A DNA stretch of 64,000 nt. It comes from Rhodocyclaceae bacterium. Lineage in GTDB: Bacteria > Pseudomonadota > Gammaproteobacteria > Burkholderiales > Rhodocyclaceae. The number at the start of each line of letters is the position of its first letter. Positions within the stretch are counted from its first letter, which is position 1. The notes beneath the pieces were generated by a model. That model had not been told where the DNA came from and searched no databases. It was given only the letters and a program-made list of their open reading frames with translations. The DNA lies in the NCBI GenBank assembly GCA_013426785.1, contig JACDZI010000004.1, positions 1-64,000 on the forward strand, written 5' to 3'. This document shows positions 41,973-49,945 of the stretch, in pieces. The translations under genes and the position numbers were made by a program.

Positions 41973-42707
41973 ATGGCGGACACGCTGATTCGCGTCACCG
42001 ACCTGACGAAAGACTACCGGCTCGGCGATACCCATGTCCTCGCCCTGCGCGGGGTGTCGCTGGAGATCGAACGCGGTAGTTTCGTCGCCGTGATGGGTCC
42101 GTCCGGATCGGGCAAATCCACCTTCATGAACCTGCTCGGCTGCCTCGACCAGCCGAGCGCCGGACACTTGTGGCTGGACGGCGAGGAAGTGTCGCAACTG
42201 TCCGACGACGCACTCGCCGCACTGCGCAACCGCCGCATCGGCTTCGTCTTCCAGCACTTCAACCTGCTGGCGCGTACCTCGGCGCTCGACAATGTCGCCC
42301 TGCCGCTGCTCTACCGAGGCCTGACCGCGAGCGAGCGACACGCCAAGTCGGAGCAGCGCCTGCACCAGGTGGGACTGGCCGAACGCATGGATCACCACCC
42401 GGCGCAACTTTCCGGCGGGCAGCAGCAGCGCGTCGCCATCGCCCGGGCGCTGGTCGGCGATCCGGCATTGGTCCTTGCCGACGAACCGACCGGCGCGCTC
42501 GATTCGCGCACCGGCATCGAAATCATGGCGCTGTTGCAGCAACTCAACCGCGAGGGCATCACCATCGTGCTGGTGACCCATGAGCACGATATCGCCGCCT
42601 ACGCCGACCGCATCATCCAGTTTCGCGACGGTCGCGTGGTCGATGACCAGAGCAACGAACGCCGTGATGCGGGAGCCGACTTTTCCGCACTGCCCGTCCT
42701 GACATGA
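41973..42707 (+). CDS. MacB-type ABC transporter ATP-binding protein
   Basis: This 244-residue ATPase has Walker A GPSGSGKST near residue 42, the Q-loop, signature LSGGQQQRVAIARAL near 145 and Walker B VLADEPTGALDS. It belongs to the LolD/MacB-like group that powers mechanotransmission permeases. It begins 6 nt after the adaptor stop (ATG at 41973; a TTG six bases earlier is in frame) and overlaps the permease start by 4 nt. The C-terminal tail may contain a decayed copy of the 29 bp element. Confidence 0.9.
   Translation: MADTLIRVTDLTKDYRLGDTHVLALRGVSLEIERGSFVAVMGPSGSGKSTFMNLLGCLDQPSAGHLWLDGEEVSQLSDDALAALRNRRIGFVFQHFNLLARTSALDNVALPLLYRGLTASERHAKSEQRLHQVGLAERMDHHPAQLSGGQQQRVAIARALVGDPALVLADEPTGALDSRTGIEIMALLQQLNREGITIVLVTHEHDIAAYADRIIQFRDGRVVDDQSNERRDAGADFSALPVLT
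42661..42683 (-). repeat. Possible degenerate copy of the dispersed element
   Basis: GCCGT, then 7 nt, then GAGCCGACTTT keeps the spacing and the ends of the reverse-oriented element, but the middle differs. It encodes R-R-D-A-G-A-D-F at the C-terminus of the ATPase, close to the R-x-A-S-A-D-F peptides made by other copies. Chance similarity cannot be excluded. Confidence 0.35.
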
Positions 42708-43942
42708 ATTTCACCGCCACGCTGGCCATCGCCCTCAAGGCCCTGCGCGTGAACAAGCTGCGCTCGGCGCTCACCATGCTGGGCATCATCATCGGCGTCG
42801 CCGCGGTCATCGTCATGATCGCCGTCGGCGGCGGCGCACGTGCGCAGGTGGAGTCGCAGATCAAGAACCTCGGCGCCAACCTGATGATGGTGTTTTCGGC
42901 TTCGCCGACCTTCACCGGCGCGCGCAGCGCGGCGGGCGCCACCCACACCGTCAGCGAGGACGACGCCTATGCCATCGCCCGCGAACTGCCCGAATACGTT
43001 GCCGGCGCCGCGCCGGCGCTGCGCGGCGGTGGCCAGGTGGTGGCGGGCAACAGCAACTGGTCGACCTCGTTCTATGGCGTCACGCCGGATTATTTCGACG
43101 TGCGCGAATGGACGCTGGCCGAAGGCCGTTTCTTCGACCAGGCCGAGATCAACGGCGCGGCGAAGGTGGCGATCATCGGCAGGACGGTGGCCACCAACCT
43201 GTTCGGCGACGCCAGCCCGCTCGACGAGGCCATCCGCATCCGCACCGTGCCGCTCACGGTGATCGGCGTACTCGCCAGCAAAGGACAAAGCCCCGGCGGC
43301 AGCGACCTCGACGACGTGATCCTGATGCCGATCACCACGGCGCGCAACCGCATCCTCGGGGCGACGGCGTTGGCCAAATCGCGTTCGGTCGGCTCAATCC
43401 AGATCAAGATCGTCGACGGGACCGACAGCAAGGTGGCCGAAGAGAAGGTACGCGAATTGCTGCGCCAGCGCCATCGCCTGCAAGCCGGGCAGGATGACGA
43501 TTTCACCCTGCGCAACATGACCGAACTGCTACAGACACGCGAAGAATCGTCGCGTGTCATGGCATTGTTGCTCGCCTCCGTCGCCTCGGTTTCGCTGCTA
43601 GTCGGCGGCATCGGCATCATGAACATCATGCTCGTCTCGGTAACGGAACGCACCCGCGAAATTGGTTTACGGCGAGCGGTCGGCGCCCGCGCGCGCGACA
43701 TCCTGCAACAGTTCCTGATCGAGGCGATCACCCTGTCGCTGATCGGTGGCCTCGTCGGCGTGCTGCTCGGTACCGGCGGCGCACAACTGATCGGTGAACT
43801 GGCCGGCTGGCCGATCGAACTATCCCTCTCTGCCACGCTGCTGGCGGTGAGCTTCGCTGCGGTGATCGGCATTTTCTTCGGCTATTACCCCGCCCGCAAG
43901 GCGGCGCGCATGTCGCCCATCGAAGCGCTGCGTCACGAATAA
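42704..43942 (+). CDS. MacB-type ABC transporter permease
   Basis: This is a 412-residue permease with one N-terminal membrane helix (about 18-43), a large periplasmic domain at about 50-270 and three C-terminal helices. The FtsX-like core VGGIGIMNIMLVSVTERTRE lies near residue 300. Unlike E. coli MacB, ATPase and permease are separate proteins. It overlaps the ATPase gene by 4 nt (ATGA). No TolC-like outer-membrane gene is next to it. Confidence 0.9.
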   Translation: MNFTATLAIALKALRVNKLRSALTMLGIIIGVAAVIVMIAVGGGARAQVESQIKNLGANLMMVFSASPTFTGARSAAGATHTVSEDDAYAIARELPEYVAGAAPALRGGGQVVAGNSNWSTSFYGVTPDYFDVREWTLAEGRFFDQAEINGAAKVAIIGRTVATNLFGDASPLDEAIRIRTVPLTVIGVLASKGQSPGGSDLDDVILMPITTARNRILGATALAKSRSVGSIQIKIVDGTDSKVAEEKVRELLRQRHRLQAGQDDDFTLRNMTELLQTREESSRVMALLLASVASVSLLVGGIGIMNIMLVSVTERTREIGLRRAVGARARDILQQFLIEAITLSLIGGLVGVLLGTGGAQLIGELAGWPIELSLSATLLAVSFAAVIGIFFGYYPARKAARMSPIEALRHE

Positions 43943-44019
43943 CCCTGCTTGCAGCGGCTGTAATAATTATTCGGGGGGTGGGCGCCTAGAATCACTCGCC
44001 CAAGACTATCCTTGACAAT

Positions 44020-45537
44020 ATGGCTCAAGAAATCGAACTGAAGCTGGCGCTCGCCGAACGTGACCAACGAAACTTCCTACGCCACCCGCTCCTCAAACAG
44101 GCAATCAGGCGGCAGAATTTCCGGCTGGTCAATCTTTACTACGACACGCCAGCACTCGAATTGCGGGCACGCGGCATCGGCCTGCGCCTGCGCGCGCAGG
44201 GCAAGGTCTGGTTGCAGACGGTCAAGTGTGCCGGCAAGGGAATGGGGGGCCTGTCGGCCCGGCCGGAGTGGGAAACACCCTATGTCGGCCACTTCGATTT
44301 CAGTGCGGTCGATCACACCGAAGTACGCGAGTGGCTGGAGCGTCCCAAGCTCAGGACGCATATCGCCCCGGTCTTCGAAACCAGCTTCCGGCGTATCACC
44401 TGGCGGCTCGAACCGGCACCCGGAACACACATCGCCCTGATGCTCGACCGCGGCTGGATTGCCGCCGGTGGCCGCCGCCAGGCCATCTCCGAAGTCGAGA
44501 TCGAACTGATCGAAGGCGACGAATCCCATCTCTTGAACATGGCGCTCACCCTCGCCGAGCGTATCCCGCTGGTACCCGACCCCGCATCGAAGGCCGAGCG
44601 CGGCTACCGGCTGTTCAAGCAGGTTCCGCTACAGCCAGTCAAGGCGGTACCCATTCAATTCGCGGCGGACGATACTCCGGTGGCGGCTTTCCGCCAGATC
44701 GGGCTGGCCTGCCTCGAACACCTGCAACAGAACCATGCCGGTGCGATGGCACGCGATGATCCCGAATATATCCACCAGATGCGCGTCGCCACGCGGCGCC
44801 TGCGCGCTGCCTTGCGGTTATTCGGTCCCCTGCTGCCGCCGGGTTTCACCGAACCGCTGCTGCCGCCCCTGCGCGACCTGATGCTGGTACTCGGCCGGGC
44901 CCGCAACCTGGACGTCCTGCTCGCCGAAATCGCCGATCCGGTGCTACAGGCACTGCCCGACGAACCCCGACTGGCGGCACTGGTGGGCATCATCACGGAA
45001 CGCGGTTTCGACATGCGGCAGCAGGCGCTGCGCCAGCTTCAGTCGGCCGAATATGGATGTGGCATCCTGCGGATCCTCGGCATTCTGTACGGCCTGAAAG
45101 TCGGTGCTGGCGAGACGGCAGAGGCGGGTCCGACAGTAATCGATTTCGCCGAAAACCGACTGCGCCGTCTGCGCAAGAAGGTGCGCGCCCTCGCAGCACA
45201 TGCGCGCGTAGACGACCCGCCCTCGCTACACGCCCTGCGTATCGGCATCAAGCGCCTACGCTACGCGCTGGAATTCTTTGCCCCGCTCGCTTCGCCCAAG
45301 GCGATGCGGCGCATGCTTGATCAACTGGTCAGCCTGCAGGACACCCTCGGACAGATCAACGACCTCGCCAACGCCGGCGAACTGCTGATGAGTTGTGCCG
45401 AGGATGATCCGCGCCTGCGCGAGGCCGTCACCCTCATCGGCGGCTGGCACGGGCCGCGTCACCAGGCGCTGCTGTCTGCGGTTCCGGTGGGACTGAAACA
45501 TCTCGGTAATCTTCGCCTGCCAAAATTCAGGGCTTGA
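44020..45537 (+). CDS. CYTH-CHAD domain protein
   Basis: This is a 505-residue protein. The CYTH domain (about 1-205) has the ExExK motif EIELK at the start, used to bind triphosphate and metal, so inorganic triphosphatase activity is likely. The CHAD domain (about 225-500) is alpha-helical with conserved His and Arg residues (HQMRVATRRLRAALRLF and LHALRIGIKRLRYALEFF). CHAD domains bind polyphosphate. A copy of the 29 bp element encodes K-V-G-A-G-E-T-A near residue 360, in a loop between CHAD helices. It is followed by sixA. Confidence 0.88.
   Translation: MAQEIELKLALAERDQRNFLRHPLLKQAIRRQNFRLVNLYYDTPALELRARGIGLRLRAQGKVWLQTVKCAGKGMGGLSARPEWETPYVGHFDFSAVDHTEVREWLERPKLRTHIAPVFETSFRRITWRLEPAPGTHIALMLDRGWIAAGGRRQAISEVEIELIEGDESHLLNMALTLAERIPLVPDPASKAERGYRLFKQVPLQPVKAVPIQFAADDTPVAAFRQIGLACLEHLQQNHAGAMARDDPEYIHQMRVATRRLRAALRLFGPLLPPGFTEPLLPPLRDLMLVLGRARNLDVLLAEIADPVLQALPDEPRLAALVGIITERGFDMRQQALRQLQSAEYGCGILRILGILYGLKVGAGETAEAGPTVIDFAENRLRRLRKKVRALAAHARVDDPPSLHALRIGIKRLRYALEFFAPLASPKAMRRMLDQLVSLQDTLGQINDLANAGELLMSCAEDDPRLREAVTLIGGWHGPRHQALLSAVPVGLKHLGNLRLPKFRA
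45097..45119 (+). repeat. Dispersed palindromic element, copy 5 (inside CYTH-CHAD gene)
   Basis: AAAGTCGGTGCTGGCGAGACGGC has two differences from the core (T for C, A for G). It is read in the first frame as K-V-G-A-G-E-T-A. The right arm is not kept. Confidence 0.8.
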
Positions 45538-45557
45538 CTGATTCAGGGAGCCCCGCA

Positions 45558-46022
45558 ATGGATCTGATTCTCTGGCGCCACGCCGAAGCCGAGGAAGGCA
45601 CTGCCGGCCTGCCGGATAGCAAGCGGCGTCTCACCCCGCGCGGCGACAAGCAGGCGCACGACATAGCCAAGTGGCTGCGCTCCCGCCTGCCGAAAAAGCT
45701 GAAGATCATCGTCAGCCCGGCGATCCGCACCCAGCAGACCGCCCATGCGCTGGCGCTGCCTTTCGAAGTCGAGCCGAAGATCGCCATCGGCGCGGATGCG
45801 GCCGACCTGATCGGCGCCGCCGACTGGCCCAGCCATGCCGGCGCCGTGCTGCTGGTTGGCCATCAACCCTCGCTCGGCCGGCTGGCGGCTCTGCTGCTGT
45901 CTGGCAGCGAAGCCGACTGGAGTGTCAAGAAGGGCGGCGTCTGGTGGTTTTCCCGGCGCAACCGCGAAGGAAGCGACCAGACGGTGCTGCGCGCGGTGAT
46001 GAACCCGGAAATGCTGCGCTGA
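45558..46022 (+). CDS. sixA: SixA-type phosphohistidine phosphatase
   Basis: This is a 154-residue histidine phosphatase of the SixA branch. The catalytic RHA motif is at residues 7-9 (LILWRHAEAEEG) and the second histidine is in LLVGHQPSLGRLAALL near residue 100. SixA removes phosphate from phosphohistidine in phosphotransfer proteins such as NPr. The ATG at 45558 aligns with family members; the longer reading overlapping the CYTH-CHAD stop is unlikely. Confidence 0.85.
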   Translation: MDLILWRHAEAEEGTAGLPDSKRRLTPRGDKQAHDIAKWLRSRLPKKLKIIVSPAIRTQQTAHALALPFEVEPKIAIGADAADLIGAADWPSHAGAVLLVGHQPSLGRLAALLLSGSEADWSVKKGGVWWFSRRNREGSDQTVLRAVMNPEMLR

Positions 46023-46039
46023 GGCTAGGGTAAGATTGT

Positions 46040-46056
46040 GGGCCACCCCGTGGCCC
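46040..46056 (+). promoter_or_regulatory. Hairpin just before the wzm start codon
   Basis: GGGCCAC, CCC and GTGGCCC form a perfect 7 bp stem with a 3 nt loop, ending 4 nt before the ATG of wzm. No Shine-Dalgarno sequence is visible, so the hairpin occupies the place where the ribosome would bind. A role in limiting translation is inference. Confidence 0.5.
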
Positions 46057-46060
46057 CGTC

Positions 46061-46864
46061 ATGTCCATCGCCAGCACCTTCGCCCTCGTCCCGAACCTGC
46101 TCCGTCATCGTTACCTGCTGGGCCAACTGGTCAAGCGGGATGTGTTATTGCGCTATCGAGGCGCGATGTTCGGCGTGCTGTGGATGTTCCTGAGCCCACT
46201 CCTGATGCTGGCGATCTTCGCCCTCGTCTTCGGCCACATCTTCCAGGCGCGCTGGCCGCTGCAACCGGAAGGGATGCCATTCTGGCTGATGCTGTACTCT
46301 GGCTTGATCGTCTTCAACCTCTTTGCCGAAACCGTCTCGCGCGCCCCGACCACCGTGCGCGGCTACCCCAGCTACGTCAAAAAGATCATCTTTCCAGTGG
46401 AGATCCTGCCACTGGTACCGCTCGGCACCGGGCTGGTGCATGCCGCTTTCAATCTGCTGATCCTCGCTGCCGCGCTCGCCTGGTTCGGCCACCTCACCCC
46501 CGGCATCCTGTTGTTTCCGTTGTTGATCCTGCCGGCCTTGCTGCTGGCCATGGGACTGGCGTGGTTCATCGCCGCCTGGGGCGTGTTCATCAAGGACATG
46601 GCACAGCTCGTACCGCTGTTCGTGCAGATGCTGCTGTTCCTGTCGCCGGTGTTCTATCCGGTCAGCGCCGTGCCGCCGGTGCTGCACCCGCTTTACGAAG
46701 CCAATCCGCTCGGCGTCGTGATCGAGGCCAGTCGTGCTGCCGTTCTTGGTCAGTCAATTCCCTGGCCAACCTGGACAGGATCGCTGCTCTTCGCCGTCGC
46801 CGCGATGCTGCTCGGCCTTGCCTTCTTCAACCATGCCCGCGACGAATTCGCCGATGCCCTCTGA
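46061..46864 (+). CDS. wzm: ABC-2 type polysaccharide exporter permease (Wzm-like)
   Basis: This 267-residue inner-membrane permease has about six membrane helices and the ABC-2 signature near the start (LLGQLVKRDVLLRYRGAMFG). With the Wzt-like ATPase it moves undecaprenyl-linked polysaccharide across the inner membrane. The last 11 bp overlap the wzt start. It opens the plus-strand part of the polysaccharide locus. Confidence 0.9.
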   Translation: MSIASTFALVPNLLRHRYLLGQLVKRDVLLRYRGAMFGVLWMFLSPLLMLAIFALVFGHIFQARWPLQPEGMPFWLMLYSGLIVFNLFAETVSRAPTTVRGYPSYVKKIIFPVEILPLVPLGTGLVHAAFNLLILAAALAWFGHLTPGILLFPLLILPALLLAMGLAWFIAAWGVFIKDMAQLVPLFVQMLLFLSPVFYPVSAVPPVLHPLYEANPLGVVIEASRAAVLGQSIPWPTWTGSLLFAVAAMLLGLAFFNHARDEFADAL

Positions 46865-48131
46865 CGACATCGCCATCTCGGTCCGCAATGTCACCAAGAA
46901 CTACCGGCTGTTCGGTCATCCGGGCGACCGCATCAAGCAATTCGCCAGCCTCGGCCTGAAGCAGTACCACCGCGAATTCACAGCGCTTAAGGACGTCTCG
47001 TTCGACATTAAGAAAGGAGAAACTGTCGGCATCATCGGCCGCAACGGCTCAGGGAAAAGCACCTTGCTCCAGATCATCTGCGGCATCCTCAAGCCGACTT
47101 CGGGTACGGTAAATGTCAATGGTCGAGTCTCCGCCCTGCTAGAGTTGGGTGCAGGCTTCAATCCTGAGTTCACGGGGCGAGAGAACGTCTATTTTCAGGG
47201 CGCGATCATGGGCTTCACCAGGCAGCAGATGCATGAACGCTTCGACGCGATTGCGGCCTTCGCCGACATTGGCGAGTTCATCGACCAGCCGGTGCGCACC
47301 TATTCGAGCGGGATGTTCGTGCGACTGGCGTTCGCCGTGGCGATCCACGTCGATCCGGAAGTTCTCGTCGTTGATGAAGCCCTGGCTGTGGGAGATATGG
47401 CTTTCCAACAGAAGTGCTTTGCGCGTATCCATGACATTCGTTCGCGGGGTGGCAGCATCCTGCTCGTCACCCACGCCCTTGAGCAAGTCGCGCACTTTTG
47501 TGATCGTGCCCTGCTGCTCGACAGGGGGCATCTGCTGGCCGCCGCCGACACCACCCGCACGCTGGCCAGCTATCTCGAATTAACGCAACACCCACCCCCG
47601 GAGCCCGTCACCCGCATCCACTCGTCAGTTCTCACCAGTACGGATGCCCTCAGCCACCACCCCGCATATAACCCGCAGGAAACCCGTTGGGGCGACCGCG
47701 CTGCGACGGTCGACGCTGTGCATCTGTATCAAGATAACCATGAAGATCCACCCACCTACCTGGCCGGACTGGCCATCGAATTAAAACTGTGGGTTCGCTT
47801 TCACGCTGACGTAGCAAACCCCGTTTACGGACTGACGATAAAATCCGCAGAAGGCGCACCACTGTTCAGCACCAATTCGCGCCTCCTTAGCCCCCCGGAC
47901 AGCATTCCCGGACAACAGCGTGGCGATGCCGTCCAACTCTGTTTCTCATTCCATCCCCATCTCGATGCCGGCGAGTACTCCATTTCTCTCGGCGTTGTCA
48001 GCGAGACGCCTGCGGGTATCGTGCCCCATGATCGCCGCTATGATGTACTCAGGCTCTCCATTCAACACCCGCTTTCGCCAACCGCAGGCATCGCCATGAA
48101 ACCGTCTTTCCGCATGCTTGCCCCGGCATGA
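46854..48131 (+). CDS. wzt: Polysaccharide ABC exporter ATPase with carbohydrate-binding tail (Wzt-like)
   Basis: The 425 residues have two parts. Residues 1-240 are the ATPase: Walker A GRNGSGKST near 63, signature YSSGMFVRLAF near 158 and Walker B VLVVDEALAVGD. Residues about 290-420 form a beta-rich Wzt C-terminal domain. In E. coli O9a this domain recognises the modified non-reducing end of the finished glycan. I chose the ATG at 46854 within the wzm end. It overlaps the next gene by 4 nt, and that gene is a likely end-modifying enzyme. Confidence 0.9.
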   Translation: MPSDDIAISVRNVTKNYRLFGHPGDRIKQFASLGLKQYHREFTALKDVSFDIKKGETVGIIGRNGSGKSTLLQIICGILKPTSGTVNVNGRVSALLELGAGFNPEFTGRENVYFQGAIMGFTRQQMHERFDAIAAFADIGEFIDQPVRTYSSGMFVRLAFAVAIHVDPEVLVVDEALAVGDMAFQQKCFARIHDIRSRGGSILLVTHALEQVAHFCDRALLLDRGHLLAAADTTRTLASYLELTQHPPPEPVTRIHSSVLTSTDALSHHPAYNPQETRWGDRAATVDAVHLYQDNHEDPPTYLAGLAIELKLWVRFHADVANPVYGLTIKSAEGAPLFSTNSRLLSPPDSIPGQQRGDAVQLCFSFHPHLDAGEYSISLGVVSETPAGIVPHDRRYDVLRLSIQHPLSPTAGIAMKPSFRMLAPA

Positions 48132-49945
48132 ATGCAGCCTATATTCTCGATCCCACGCGGCGCATCTGGCAGCGCCCTGCCGGGCCTGCCATCGCCTACT
48201 CGGATGGCGGCGATGCAGAGGATTACCTGCTCCAAACACTCAGGCAGGCCGGCGATGTTTCCGCAACCTCACGCGAACTCTCTGCCGCAATTCGCGACTG
48301 GCCCAGCGCATACCACCTAAGCCCGGTGCGTCACCATCTGCTGCATTTCCTCGCCATCGGCCGGTCGCACCGGGTATTGGAGCTGGGTTGCGGCTGCGGT
48401 GCAATGACCCGCTTCCTTGGTGAAAGCTGCGGTTCCGTCGTCGCCGTCGAAGGCAGCCCGCGCCGTGCCGAAATTACTGCCGAACGTTGTCGCGACCTGA
48501 CCAATGTGAGCATTCATTGCGACAACATTGCGGACTTCGTCTGCACCGAGAAATTCGATTACGTCACCCTGATCGGCGTACTTGAATATGCGCCGCGCTT
48601 CGTTCCCGGCAACGATCCCGTGCGCACCATGTTGGAATGCGCCCGTACATTCCTCAAGCCCGCTGGCGTCCTGATTCTCGCCATCGAAAACCAGCTTGGC
48701 CTCAAATACCTCAACGGCTGTTCCGAGGATCACCTGGGGGTGCCCTTCTACGGAATCCACGGCCTCTATGGGAAAACCGACCCCGTCACCTTTGGCCGCT
48801 TAGCCCTTACCGAAAAACTTCAGCAGGCCGGCTTCCCACACCGGGAATGTTTCTATCCTTTCCCGGATTACAAGTTGCCGCAAGTCATCCTAAGCGCGGT
48901 GGCCTGCTCAAGCCCAGATTTCGATGTCGCCAGCCTCCTTGCGGGTATCACAAGCAGCGATCATGGCACCGAAAGCTATAGCGCCTTCTTCGAGCCACTC
49001 GCCTGGCGGCCCCTCATCGCCAATGGACTCTTGCCGGAGTTGGCCAACTCCTTTCTCATCGTCGCCAGCCAGCACGAAGATTTTCTGTCAGCTCTCGATC
49101 CTGCGGTGCTGGCCAGAACCTACAGCCCGAAACGCCTGCCAAACTTCGCCACCGAGACCGTTTTCCGCCGCGCCGAGAAGGGCCGGATCGTCGTCGGAAA
49201 ACGCTTGCTCCACCCCACGGAGGGACTAGCCACGCCTTGCTACCATGGCAGCTTGATCCATCAACCGGTACTCGAGACGGAATATATTCCGGGCCGACTT
49301 TACAGCACCGAGTTGCAAGAGCTGCTCGCGCGTGGAGGAGATATAACTGCTGCCGCAGCTTGGGCTAAGGACTGGCTCGATCTGCTGCTCGCTCACACAA
49401 CGAGTGAAAGCGGGCAACGTTTCCTGCCCGGCGACTGGCTGGATGCCATACCGCAAAACTTTGTACGCACCGCCGATGGCTCGCTCCAGCGCATCGATAT
49501 CGAGTGGCACTGGTCACTGCCGGTACCCTTTTCTTGGCTGGTCATTCGCGGGCTCATCAATACCCTCGCTGTAGCGCCCCCGTCCCGAGCAATAACCGAT
49601 TTGAGTTTGCACCAGGCGATCAAGGCCATTGTGGCTGACAGCGCCATTGCTCTTACTGATGAGGATTTCCGACAGGTCACCGAATTCGAAGCGGCATTAC
49701 GTAAGATTGTTTTCGGTGACCCTGCTTTCAAGAAAACCTTCGAACTACTCCTAGCTCGGCCAGTACAACAACTCTCGCTACCATCCAGGCGCGAACAGCT
49801 TACACAGCAGATCGACCTCATTGAGAAGGAAATAGCTCGCATCAAGTCCACCGTTTCCTGGCAAGTCACGAAACCCCTACGACTGATCGCTAACTTGCCC
49901 TGCCACCTGCGTAAGTTGCTGTCCAGGCATCGGGAAAATGGCTAA
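48128..49945 (+). CDS. WbdD-like methyltransferase with kinase-like domain and coiled coil
   Basis: This is a 605-residue protein. Residues about 65-230 are a class I methyltransferase (VLELGCGCGAMTRFLG near 83, VVAVEGS). Residues about 330-470 look like a degenerate kinase of the APH type: GDWLDAIPQNFVR then LQRIDIEW, with N and D where metal ligands would be. The C-terminus (about 555-605) is a coiled coil ending SWQVTKPLRLI. E. coli WbdD has this same order and caps O-antigen chains. Its 4 nt overlap with wzt supports an end-cap role; the kinase assignment is tentative. Confidence 0.72.
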   Translation: MNAAYILDPTRRIWQRPAGPAIAYSDGGDAEDYLLQTLRQAGDVSATSRELSAAIRDWPSAYHLSPVRHHLLHFLAIGRSHRVLELGCGCGAMTRFLGESCGSVVAVEGSPRRAEITAERCRDLTNVSIHCDNIADFVCTEKFDYVTLIGVLEYAPRFVPGNDPVRTMLECARTFLKPAGVLILAIENQLGLKYLNGCSEDHLGVPFYGIHGLYGKTDPVTFGRLALTEKLQQAGFPHRECFYPFPDYKLPQVILSAVACSSPDFDVASLLAGITSSDHGTESYSAFFEPLAWRPLIANGLLPELANSFLIVASQHEDFLSALDPAVLARTYSPKRLPNFATETVFRRAEKGRIVVGKRLLHPTEGLATPCYHGSLIHQPVLETEYIPGRLYSTELQELLARGGDITAAAAWAKDWLDLLLAHTTSESGQRFLPGDWLDAIPQNFVRTADGSLQRIDIEWHWSLPVPFSWLVIRGLINTLAVAPPSRAITDLSLHQAIKAIVADSAIALTDEDFRQVTEFEAALRKIVFGDPAFKKTFELLLARPVQQLSLPSRREQLTQQIDLIEKEIARIKSTVSWQVTKPLRLIANLPCHLRKLLSRHRENG

